From NCBI GenBank assembly GCA_022763065.1, contig JALEGH010000016.1:1-39669 (forward strand): DNA of 39,669 nt, read 5' to 3'. The first letter of the stretch is position 1. Every line of letters begins with the position of its first letter. Source of the DNA: Alphaproteobacteria bacterium. GTDB lineage: Bacteria > Pseudomonadota > Alphaproteobacteria > Micavibrionales > Micavibrionaceae. Both the position numbers and the translations under genes were made by a program. This document shows positions 26,312-34,227 of this stretch, one piece after another. The notes beneath the pieces are model-generated. The model was not told where the DNA came from, ran no database searches, and was given only the letters and a program-made list of their open reading frames with translations.

Positions 26312-26968
26312 TTATAAAATATCAAAAGAATAATTTTCGAGGAAAAAAGCACTATAAAGCAAGAAAAGCCCGATACAGACAAACCCGATACTGGTTGCGG
26401 TATTAATAGAACGCACAATTTTTGTATCGGACAAAGCCTGCTTTGTCTGGCTCACAAGCAACAAGATCAGACTGTCAATGATCAAACCGATAACAGTCAT
26501 AATCGTCATGGCGGCCAAGATATCCTGAACAGATAACATATCAACGGGAACAAGCGTCGGCAAAATGCTGATGAAGTAAACAATCGCGATCGGATTACCT
26601 AGCCCCAAAATTAAACCGGCCATAAATTTTTGGATGTATTGAGGCTTTGGTACAGAGCCTGCGGATACCTTGAGCAAACCTTTTTCCGCATTTTCCAACC
26701 CCTGATATCCAAGATAAAAAAGGTACAGCGCACCAATAATTTTAAAGAAAAACCCGATATCATTGAAAAAATTTGTAACGAACACAGAACCTAAAGCGGC
26801 CACAAGGAAGTAAATATTGCATGATAAAACAATACCGAGCGCAACACTCATCCCCGCCCAAAAACCGTTATCAAACCCACTGGTAATTTTAAGCGCCTGC
26901 CCCGGCCCCAGCTTGACCCAGATAAGCGCAATCGACATCGCAAAAATAAAAATTGTTTCAACAGTCAT
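26312..26968 (-). CDS. LysE/RhtB-family amino-acid exporter
   Basis: Inner-membrane exporter for amino acids or their derivatives. It has six hydrophobic segments. The N-terminus reads LIWVKLGPGQALKITSGFDNG, a variant of the family's P-G-P start motif, with GPGQA in place of the more usual PGPxxA. The segment FKIIGALYLFYLGYQGL and the GLILGLGNPIAIVYF repeat are typical. 218 residues, slightly longer than the average of about 205. Substrate cannot be predicted. It stands alone, with about 190 bases to ftsK on the other strand. Confidence 0.88.
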   Translation of the reverse strand: MTVETIFIFAMSIALIWVKLGPGQALKITSGFDNGFWAGMSVALGIVLSCNIYFLVAALGSVFVTNFFNDIGFFFKIIGALYLFYLGYQGLENAEKGLLKVSAGSVPKPQYIQKFMAGLILGLGNPIAIVYFISILPTLVPVDMLSVQDILAAMTIMTVIGLIIDSLILLLVSQTKQALSDTKIVRSINTATSIGFVCIGLFLLYSAFFLENYSFDIL

Positions 26969-27160
26969 GATGTTTTTATAACAATACTTCTTCCAAGCGT
27001 CCTTTATATCGAGTTTGAATAAAAAAGCGACCTTAAATATAAGTTGTCATATCATATAGAAACCGGTAAAATCGAAGAACATTAAGCGAATCCTTGCATT
27101 TTGTTCCTCTAATTCTACCCGTTCATCTCTCGTTTTAAATTTCTCATATCCGGATTTTCC

Positions 27161-29584
27161 ATGGCCTCTAAATATAAAGTCAAAAAACGTCAAAAAGGAT
27201 TTTGGACACGGCTCCTGCCCGAAACCGCGCAAGTATTTTTAGCCAAGCGTATTGTCGATGGCACAGCCATCATTTTATGTTTGGGCGGGCTGGCTATTTT
27301 GCTTTCAATTTTGAGCTACAGCCCCCATGACCCCTCTTTAAACAGTGTAACCGGCCAAGGACAAGGGCAAGCGGTTCGAAACTGGATGGGGCATTATGGC
27401 GCAAACATATCCGATCTGCTTTTACAGCTTTTCGGACTGGCCGGAATTTTGAGCGGTATCACACTTGTAGTATGGGGAGGGAGCCTGCTCAAACGTCGCC
27501 CTCTTCCTTATTTCTGGAGCCGGGTTGTCGCCCTTATTTTGGGGACTTTTACTGCCTCTATCACTTTGGCGCATACGCCTTCGGGGGACTGGCTGGACCA
27601 GCTTTACTCTGGCGGAAGTGTCGGGTTATTGCTCCTGCAAAAAGTAACTGACGGCCTGTCAAACATTACGTCTGGTTACGAATTTCTCCTCAGTACCCTC
27701 ATTTTCGGCGCTCTAACCATGATCCTTATAGGTTTTAGCTGGGCCATCAGCCGGTATGAACTTAAATGGTTGGCCTCGCATATCTGGTTCTGGGCCAGCA
27801 CGCTGACCTATGCGATCACACAAACAGCCATTGATTTTTATCACTGGTTGAAACACCACAACAACGCCGCGCCAGCGCGGGCCCAAAAACGTCTGAAAGC
27901 ACAAAAACCCGTTATCAGTCAGCCTGAAAAAGAAGAGCGTAAAACCGTTATTGCAAAAAAAACAGAAAGTTCAGACAAAGCAATTAAAGTTGTTGCACCA
28001 CAGGACGGCACACCTTCTGACAATAAACCACAACAGCGCTTTCAACTTTTTGACGGGGCGGAGTGGGAGCTGCCTTCTGTTGATCTTTTGCAAGATGTGC
28101 CAGAGGATGCAGATACGGAGCAAATGGATGAGCAAGCCTTGCGCCTGAATGCGGAACTGCTCCAAAACGTATTAAGTGATTTCAATATTAAAGGCGACAT
28201 TGTTTCCATCCATCCCGGCCCTGTTGTGACGCTTTATGAGCTTGAGCCTGCGCCGGGAACAAAATCCTCCCGTGTGATCGGACTGGCCGATGATATTGCG
28301 CGTTCCATGTCCGCCACTTCCGTGCGTGCCGCCGTAGTGCCGGGGCGCAATGTGATTGGTATCGAAATTCCCAACAAAAAACGCCAGACTGTTTATATGC
28401 GCGATATGTTGATGATGCGCGAGTATGAAAAGAGCAAGGCCAAGCTCCCCATGATCTTAGGAAAAGATATTGGTGGGCGGCCTGTGATCGCGGACCTCGC
28501 CCGCATGCCGCACTTGCTCGTGGCCGGAACGACGGGATCGGGTAAATCTGTCTCGGTCAATACGATGATTTTGTCTCTTCTTTACCGTTTGCCGCCGGAA
28601 AAATGCCGCTTCATCATGATTGATCCCAAAATGTTGGAGCTTTCCGTCTATGATGATATTCCGCATCTCCTCTCCCCTGTGGTAACTGAACCCGGCAAGG
28701 CTGTTGTCGCCCTTAAATGGGTGGTGGCCGAAATGGAGGAACGATATCGGTCCATGTCAAAACTCGGCGTGCGGAATATTGATGGTTACAACGCACGTCT
28801 TGCCGAAGCCCGCAAAAGTGGCGAAGCATTGATGCGCAAAGTCCAAACCGGCTTTGATCCCGAAACGGGAAAACCTGTCTTTGAAGAACAACCTTTGGAC
28901 CTCACTGACCTGCCTTATATTGTCGTCATTGTTGATGAGTTTGCCGATCTCATGCTCGTTGCTGGTAAAGATGTCGAAGGCGCTATCCAGCGCTTGGCCC
29001 AAATGGCACGGGCCGCCGGTATTCACCTCATCATGGCCACACAGCGCCCCTCCGTCGATGTCATTACCGGCGTGATTAAGGCCAACTTCCCCACCCGTAT
29101 TTCCTTTGCGGTCACTTCCAAAATTGACAGCCGCACCATTTTGGGAGATGGCGGCGCGGAACAACTCCTTGGCATGGGCGATATGCTCTATATGGCGGCT
29201 GGCGGACAAATCACCCGTGCGCACGGGCCTTTTGCCTCGGACGCCGATGTTGAAAATGTGGTCAACTTCCTCAAAAGTCAGTCAGAGCCTTCCTATCTCG
29301 ATGATATTACCGAAGGCGGTGGCGATTTCACCGGAGCGGGCCTAGGTGGTTTATATGGAGACAATGGGACAGAAGATAAAGTCGATGAGCTCTATGACGA
29401 AGCTGTGGCCTTGGTCGCGCGGGAGCGCAAAGCCTCCACCAGCTTTATCCAGCGCTGCCTCCAGATCGGTTATAACCGCGCCGCGCGCATTGTGGAGGAA
29501 ATGGAAAAGCAAGGCGTCATCGGCCCCGCCAACCATGTCGGAAAACGTGAAGTGCTGGTGAGTGATTTATCCGAAGCAAGCTAA
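27161..29584 (+). CDS. ftsK: DNA translocase FtsK
   Basis: Septal DNA pump that clears the terminus region during division and activates XerCD. N-terminal membrane domain with four helices (about 35-205), then a short charged linker (about 225-290), much shorter than in E. coli, giving 807 residues, usual for alphaproteobacteria. The motor domain has Walker A GTTGSGKS at 456-463 and Walker B VVIVDEFADLM, and the downstream segment QRLAQMARAAGIHLIMATQRPS. The C-terminal gamma winged helix ends the protein (STSFIQRCLQIGYNRAARIVEEME), which reads KOPS-type polar DNA motifs. Start at ATG 27161 fits the basic N-terminus. lolA follows 63 bases later. Confidence 0.96.
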   Translation: MASKYKVKKRQKGFWTRLLPETAQVFLAKRIVDGTAIILCLGGLAILLSILSYSPHDPSLNSVTGQGQGQAVRNWMGHYGANISDLLLQLFGLAGILSGITLVVWGGSLLKRRPLPYFWSRVVALILGTFTASITLAHTPSGDWLDQLYSGGSVGLLLLQKVTDGLSNITSGYEFLLSTLIFGALTMILIGFSWAISRYELKWLASHIWFWASTLTYAITQTAIDFYHWLKHHNNAAPARAQKRLKAQKPVISQPEKEERKTVIAKKTESSDKAIKVVAPQDGTPSDNKPQQRFQLFDGAEWELPSVDLLQDVPEDADTEQMDEQALRLNAELLQNVLSDFNIKGDIVSIHPGPVVTLYELEPAPGTKSSRVIGLADDIARSMSATSVRAAVVPGRNVIGIEIPNKKRQTVYMRDMLMMREYEKSKAKLPMILGKDIGGRPVIADLARMPHLLVAGTTGSGKSVSVNTMILSLLYRLPPEKCRFIMIDPKMLELSVYDDIPHLLSPVVTEPGKAVVALKWVVAEMEERYRSMSKLGVRNIDGYNARLAEARKSGEALMRKVQTGFDPETGKPVFEEQPLDLTDLPYIVVIVDEFADLMLVAGKDVEGAIQRLAQMARAAGIHLIMATQRPSVDVITGVIKANFPTRISFAVTSKIDSRTILGDGGAEQLLGMGDMLYMAAGGQITRAHGPFASDADVENVVNFLKSQSEPSYLDDITEGGGDFTGAGLGGLYGDNGTEDKVDELYDEAVALVARERKASTSFIQRCLQIGYNRAARIVEEMEKQGVIGPANHVGKREVLVSDLSEAS

Positions 29585-29647
29585 AAAGCGTGATAAAGCC
29601 TTAAATTAGCCTTTCTTGAGACACTTTTATTGCCTACAAATAAAACA

Positions 29648-30265
29648 ATGAGATTCTTATATGTATGCATACTCGTTTTAGGGGTCCTGTGGCCTTCACC
29701 GCTACTTGCCCAAACCGCCGCAATTGAAATTCAGCGCGCGGAGCAATATCTGCAAAATCTGGATCAAGCCAAGGCTGAGTTCATCCAAATCGCCCATAAT
29801 GGATCACGGCTAAGCGGGACTTTTTACTTGAACCGTCCGGGTAAGCTCAGATTTGAATATAATGAAATTGATGATTTCATCGTCGCAGACGGGTTTTTCA
29901 TTTATTTCTATGATGCGGAGTTGCAAGAACAAACCAACGCACCGATTGGTCAGACACTGGCTGATTTTCTCTTGCGTAAAGATTTAAGCCTGCAAGGTGA
30001 CATCACGGTCCAACATATGACACAAAAAGACGGCTTTACGATTTTAAAAGTGGCACAAGCAGGTGATCCGGGAGCGGGTCACATCACCCTTTATTTTTCA
30101 AACGAACCTTCTTACCTTTTGCGCAAATGGGAAGTCACAGACGCCGCCGGTCTGACAACCCAGATTATTCTGCGTAACATGCAAACAGATGTCGACCTGC
30201 CGAATCGTTTATTTTCCTATTTCGATCCGGCCAAAAACCAAACCAAACCAAGCTATAATGAATAA
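29648..30265 (+). CDS. lolA: Outer-membrane lipoprotein carrier LolA
   Basis: Periplasmic chaperone that ferries lipoproteins from LolCDE to the outer membrane. From the ATG at 29648 a Sec signal follows (MRFLYVCILVLG, ending LLAQ); a TTG six codons upstream is open but less likely. The mature domain follows the family: AEQYLQNLDQAKAEF, SRLSGTFYLNRPGKLRFEY, IVADGFFIYFYD, and PIGQTLADFLL, ending with strands that include KWEVTDAAGLTTQIIL. About 205 residues. Located directly downstream of ftsK, a common arrangement. It is a candidate carrier for the MlaA lipoprotein encoded in the same window. Confidence 0.9.
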   Translation: MRFLYVCILVLGVLWPSPLLAQTAAIEIQRAEQYLQNLDQAKAEFIQIAHNGSRLSGTFYLNRPGKLRFEYNEIDDFIVADGFFIYFYDAELQEQTNAPIGQTLADFLLRKDLSLQGDITVQHMTQKDGFTILKVAQAGDPGAGHITLYFSNEPSYLLRKWEVTDAAGLTTQIILRNMQTDVDLPNRLFSYFDPAKNQTKPSYNE

Positions 30266-30868
30266 ATGATAGACGGCCCCCTTGATATGCTCATACGCCA
30301 ACTCGCCGCCCTGCCCGGATTAGGGACACGCTCGGCGCGGCGAATTGCGCTCCATTTACTGACCAACAAAGACAAGACAATGTTGCCACTGGCCAAGAAT
30401 TTGAACTTTGTCGCCGAGTCCATTCAAACCTGTCATGTATGCGGCAATCTGGATGAAGGTGATATATGCCGGATTTGTAAGGATCAAACCCGCGACCGCA
30501 CAACATTATGTGTGGTTTCAGGTGTAGCGGATCTTTGGGCGATTGAGCGCACCGGTAGCTATAAGGGAACCTATCATATTCTGGGCGGTGTGCTTTCCGC
30601 TTTAGACGGTATCGGTCCGGCAGATCTAAATTTGGACGCTCTGATTTCCAATGTGCGCGCCAAAAATATCTCGGAGCTTATTTTGGCCCTTGGCGCTACG
30701 GTGGAGGGGCAATCCACCGCACATTACATCACCGATCAACTGGGTGATGTGAAAGATATCAAAATCACGCGCCTCGCTCACGGCTTACCTGTCGGCGGAG
30801 AGCTTGATTTTCTCGATGACAGCACCATCTCCACCGCACTCAAAGCCCGCGCGAATTTAGGTGCTTAA
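30266..30868 (+). CDS. recR: Recombination mediator protein RecR
   Basis: Works with RecO and RecF to load RecA at gaps. N-terminal helix-hairpin-helix LPGLGTRSARRIALHLL, zinc finger with CHVC and CRIC (about residues 56-73), then a Toprim domain (LCVVSGVADLWAIERTG) and the ending LDFLDDSTISTALKAR. 200 residues, normal. The ATG follows the lolA stop directly with no gap, so the two are translationally coupled. In most bacteria recR follows dnaX and ybaB; here neither is adjacent. Confidence 0.95.
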   Translation: MIDGPLDMLIRQLAALPGLGTRSARRIALHLLTNKDKTMLPLAKNLNFVAESIQTCHVCGNLDEGDICRICKDQTRDRTTLCVVSGVADLWAIERTGSYKGTYHILGGVLSALDGIGPADLNLDALISNVRAKNISELILALGATVEGQSTAHYITDQLGDVKDIKITRLAHGLPVGGELDFLDDSTISTALKARANLGA

Positions 30869-30881
30869 CAACAATTTATTA

Positions 30882-30910
30882 TTGACATAATATATTAAAT
30901 TCTGTACCCT
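30882..30910 (+). promoter_or_regulatory. Candidate promoter for the gene at 30947
   Basis: TTGACA at 30882-30887, 17 bases, TACCCT at 30905-30910. The -35 box is perfect, the -10 box poor. The first ten bases, TTGACATAAT, are the same as at the glucosaminidase promoter. Confidence 0.35.
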
Positions 30911-30946
30911 GCCCAACGTTTTTTTAAAACTGGCAGGAGAAGAATT

Positions 30947-31945
30947 TTGACATCTGATAAATTCGACATGGATAAAACGCTCACCCCGAAATCTTTCGCA
31001 GCATTTTTTAATGCAAAAGATAAGGGCGTGCGGGATAAATTTCGTGTGATCGCATTACGCCTATTGCGATTAACGCATGAACATAATCTTCCTTTTAATG
31101 AAAATAGCTTTAACAAATTATTACAAGGTATTGAACATGCCTTAAGAGAAGACCAAAAATCTGTTGTCAGAACAGTCTATTTAGATGCATCAAATGCTTA
31201 TCAGCAATGGTGCCAGAACAACCCCCAAAAAACATCTTCACGAAAACGTGCAAGTACCAGCCTTTCAAGCTTACATGGAGGGTCTGGCTATACAGGCCGC
31301 CTTCGGGTGGGATTCGCCGCTCCGGGTGGTTCAGAATCTCATCAATCAGATGATGACCCGCGTGAAGGACTCACATCATGGGTCAAACAGCTAACCGCAG
31401 CAGGATGCGGTGCCGGTCACTCCTTGAGCGAACTATCTGGTAAAAAACAACCAAAATCATCTGAGATAATCATGCCTGTAGAAGACCTTCGGAACATGAC
31501 AAAAAACCAGTTATTAAATATTTTGGATACCGCCAACAATCCGGGCATTTTTTTGAAAGCAGTGCTGACCTACTACAATCAGCCGGTAATTCTCTTGTTA
31601 GGCAACATCACCGTGAACTCACACAATATTAATAACCCCAACAATATAAGGTCAGTCAGCCAACTGGATTCTATCTACAACCATATGCAAAAATTAGATA
31701 GTCACGACATCATGACACCCATGAGAGCCATGAGGTTTTTAGTACTTTGCAGTAACTTGCTCGGAAAAGTTAAAGCTTGGAACCTCCATGAAGAAAAGGC
31801 ACGTGAAGTCAGCATGGCAAAAATGGAAATTGAAGAAAAATTACAGGAGGTCTCCTCTTCATCTGGTATCAGCATAGATGAAATGCAGAGACAGATTGCT
31901 AGCGATAAAAGAAAAAAACCTTGGGAGACGCTCAAATTTGGTTAG
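30947..31945 (+). CDS. Hypothetical protein, 332 residues, TTG start; middle may be frameshifted
   Basis: Not recognised. The TTG at 30947 is supported by AGGAGA at 30935-30940; the first ATG (30968) is 27 bases from it. Residues 1-95 look like a compact helical domain (FRVIALRLLRLTHEHNLPF). Residues 175-332 look like another (NQLLNILDTANNPGIFLKAVLTYY, written here only in part for orientation) and end in a charged coiled helix. Residues about 95-170 are Ser/Gly-rich and unlike the rest. In the same stretch the +1 frame codes for a more protein-like sequence (see findings). It may therefore be one gene with a linker, or a gene with an indel near the C5A6 run at 31222-31232. Ends overlapping by 4 bases with the convergent gene. 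Confidence 0.55.
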   Translation: MTSDKFDMDKTLTPKSFAAFFNAKDKGVRDKFRVIALRLLRLTHEHNLPFNENSFNKLLQGIEHALREDQKSVVRTVYLDASNAYQQWCQNNPQKTSSRKRASTSLSSLHGGSGYTGRLRVGFAAPGGSESHQSDDDPREGLTSWVKQLTAAGCGAGHSLSELSGKKQPKSSEIIMPVEDLRNMTKNQLLNILDTANNPGIFLKAVLTYYNQPVILLLGNITVNSHNINNPNNIRSVSQLDSIYNHMQKLDSHDIMTPMRAMRFLVLCSNLLGKVKAWNLHEEKAREVSMAKMEIEEKLQEVSSSSGISIDEMQRQIASDKRKKPWETLKFG

Positions 31946-32511
31946 AGCGAACCATACCGCCTTTTAAAGCCAGAATAAGCCGGACGATCAAAAGGCGCGA
32001 TATTGAAAACCAACATCAAAACCGCCCATTCAAAAATCACCGGTACTTTATTTTTCTCTTTTAAACGTGCCGCCATACGCGCCCACTCAACAAATTTTTG
32101 ACGCTGTTTTTCTAGCCCTGCCCGCAGCGTTTCTTCAATTTGCTCATTTTCTTTTTGGCGGGAACGACGCAACATTGATTGGACACGGCGCATAAGCTCT
32201 CCATTCCGCCGCAGCTCAAGCAATCTGGTTTCCATTGCGCACCATGCGCTATCCTCCATATCCAAGGCGACCTCGACCATGGCATCTTCTTTTCCGTTCA
32301 AAGCCACAAGCTCACAGCGCTGCGCTTTGGCTTCCAGATATTGACGGTTCAAATTTGCCAAAACCGGATCCAGACTGATAAAGGCTTCCAGCTCCGATAG
32401 TCGGCCTTTCCGGCTTTTCTTTTGCTGCGAAGTCGCATTATGAACCGTATCAAGACGCGTGACCATCTCGTTCATAATCTGTTGCAGCGATTTGCCCTGT
32501 GTTTCAGCCAT
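31942..32511 (-). CDS. Hypothetical coiled-coil protein, 189 residues
   Basis: Not recognised. Almost entirely helical and charged, with long runs of Arg, Glu, Gln and Lys consistent with coiled coil at about residues 50-145 (ELRRNGELMRRVQSMLRRSR, then EQIEETLRAGLEKQRQKF). The C-terminal 30 residues contain a hydrophobic stretch (FEWAVLMLVFNIAPF) that could be a membrane-associating helix or a buried strand, followed by a basic end. The ATG at 32511 is preferred; the open frame extends 14 codons further to 32553. Cytoplasmic, since no signal peptide is visible. Its tail overlaps the end of the gene at 30947. Confidence 0.65.
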   Translation of the reverse strand: MAETQGKSLQQIMNEMVTRLDTVHNATSQQKKSRKGRLSELEAFISLDPVLANLNRQYLEAKAQRCELVALNGKEDAMVEVALDMEDSAWCAMETRLLELRRNGELMRRVQSMLRRSRQKENEQIEETLRAGLEKQRQKFVEWARMAARLKEKNKVPVIFEWAVLMLVFNIAPFDRPAYSGFKRRYGSL

Positions 32512-32734
32512 TTTTGCCGTATTTTTGTTCAAAACATCCGATCTCACGCACATAATACGTAAAAAATATTACAAAAAGATTAAGAAACTAAAGATCAGAT
32601 GGTCCGAAGATAGGCTGCATCATTGTTAAAGGTACGACCTACAATACGCAGTAGGCATTTTGAAAAGAATGGCTTAGAATCATGCTGTTTTGAAATAAAA
32701 TACTTTCACAAGTGCATCAGGAAGGAAATACGCC

Positions 32735-33313
32735 ATGTCCCCCAAACTTTTATTTTTAGCCGGCAGCGCCCGCAAAAACTCTTTTAATAAAAAACTGGCC
32801 CGCGTGGCTCATGATATGGCTGCCGATAAAGGAGCCAAAGTCACCTTCATTGATCTCAAAGATTATCCTGCGCCGATTTTCTGTGAAGATCTGGAAGCAG
32901 AGCAGGGCATGCCTGAGAGCATGAGCCAACTTAAAAAACTCTTTGCCGGTCATGACGGATTTTTTATTGCTTCACCGGAATATAACAGCGCCTATTCTCC
33001 TCTGCTCAAAAATACGATTGACTGGATGACGCGTACGGAAAAACCGGATGAACCTGTCTTGATCGCTTTTAAGGATAAGGTGTGCGCTTTGGCTGGTGCT
33101 TCTGCCGGTGGTTTAGGTGGTATTCGTGGCCTTGTGCCTTTGCGCATGCTCTTGGGCAATATCGGCGTACAGCTTATCCCTAATCAACTTGCCTTATCTG
33201 GCGCACATGAAGCCTTTGATGATAATGGCGCACTCAAGAACGATGCGCAGGCTGATATGCTTGAAAATGTTATTGATCAACTGATTTCAACAGCTCACAA
33301 GCTCCATTCATGA
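32735..33313 (+). CDS. NAD(P)H-dependent FMN reductase / quinone reductase
   Basis: Flavodoxin-like oxidoreductase that uses FMN and NAD(P)H to reduce quinones, azo compounds or chromate. The FMN phosphate loop is AGSARKNSFNKKLA (residues about 8-21), the second site is SPEYNSAYSPLLKNTIDW (about 80-97), and GASAGGLGGIRG (about 122-133) completes the flavin pocket. 192 residues is the usual size. A strong AGGAAGG ribosome site precedes the ATG. The stop overlaps the purU start (ATGA), so the two are translationally coupled; a link between flavin reduction and folate metabolism is not obvious. Specific substrate unknown. Confidence 0.9.
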   Translation: MSPKLLFLAGSARKNSFNKKLARVAHDMAADKGAKVTFIDLKDYPAPIFCEDLEAEQGMPESMSQLKKLFAGHDGFFIASPEYNSAYSPLLKNTIDWMTRTEKPDEPVLIAFKDKVCALAGASAGGLGGIRGLVPLRMLLGNIGVQLIPNQLALSGAHEAFDDNGALKNDAQADMLENVIDQLISTAHKLHS

Positions 33314-34167
33314 CTTCCTCATCCCTACTTTATACCTTGCGCATTCAATGTCAGGACCAGCCCGGTATTGTCGCCGCTGTGGCCGCCGCCTTGAGCAATA
33401 ATGAGTGCAATATCGAGGAATCCGCACAATTTCACGATCCGGAATCCGAACAATTTTTTATGCGGGTGGTCTTTACAACGCCAAGAGATACAAACGCCCA
33501 AAAACTTAAAGACAGCTTTCAAAACATCGCCCGGCGCTTTGCCATGACATGGCATCTCAACCCCGCGAGCGAGCCTGTCAAAACCCTCATTCTCGTGTCG
33601 CAACATGACCATTGCCTCAATAATTTATTGTATCGCTGGAAATCAAATCATTTGCCCATTGAAATCACGGCCATTGCGTCCAATCATGAAAACACCAGAG
33701 CCTTGGTGGAGCATTACGATCTACCTTTTCATTATTTACCGGTAACGTCCGATACAAAGGAAGCGCAGGAAAATCAGATTCGCGCACTGATTGATGAAAC
33801 ACAAGCCGAGCTGATTGTGCTGGCGCGTTACATGCAAATTTTATCGGAAGATTTTTGCACCGATTTTAAAGAGCGTATTATTAATATTCACCATTCTTTC
33901 TTACCCGGTTTTAAAGGTGCAAGGCCTTATCATCAGGCTTATCAGCGCGGCGTCAAAATTATCGGCTCGACCGCTCATTACGTCACCAGCGATTTAGATG
34001 AAGGCCCGATTATTTCACAAGGGATTATCCCCGTCGACCATACCCATACGCCTGAAAAAATGCAGCGTCTGGGTCAAGACAGCGAATCTCGTGTGCTGGC
34101 TCAGGCTATTCAGCAATATGGCGAACGCCGGATTTTTTGTTTTGATGAGCGCACTATCATTTTGTGA
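33310..34167 (+). CDS. purU: Formyltetrahydrofolate deformylase
   Basis: Hydrolyses 10-formyl-THF to THF and formate, balancing one-carbon pools and supplying formate for PurT. N-terminal ACT domain (QCQDQPGIVAAVAAALSNN, residues about 10-28, through about 85) and a formyltransferase-like domain. Conserved active-site parts are NIHHSFLPGFKGARPYHQAY, with the catalytic His, and YVTSDLDEGPII with the Asp. 285 residues, standard. Expressed with the FMN reductase through a 4-base overlap. Confidence 0.94.
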   Translation: MTSSSLLYTLRIQCQDQPGIVAAVAAALSNNECNIEESAQFHDPESEQFFMRVVFTTPRDTNAQKLKDSFQNIARRFAMTWHLNPASEPVKTLILVSQHDHCLNNLLYRWKSNHLPIEITAIASNHENTRALVEHYDLPFHYLPVTSDTKEAQENQIRALIDETQAELIVLARYMQILSEDFCTDFKERIINIHHSFLPGFKGARPYHQAYQRGVKIIGSTAHYVTSDLDEGPIISQGIIPVDHTHTPEKMQRLGQDSESRVLAQAIQQYGERRIFCFDERTIIL

Positions 34168-34227
34168 ATAGCCTTCCTAACAAACAAATTCTTGTTCTTT
34201 TGAAGATTCGCTTTACACTTTTATCTA

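Noticed and set aside
30865..30879. Second CtrA box TTAACAACAATTTAT near the gene at 30947
   Set aside because: The second half is TTAT, not TTAA, and AT-rich spacers give such near matches by chance.
32512..32734. tRNA or small RNA in the 223-base gap before the FMN reductase
   Set aside because: No cloverleaf or T-loop sequence seen; only a 5-base stem (32638-32655) that is too weak to support a call.
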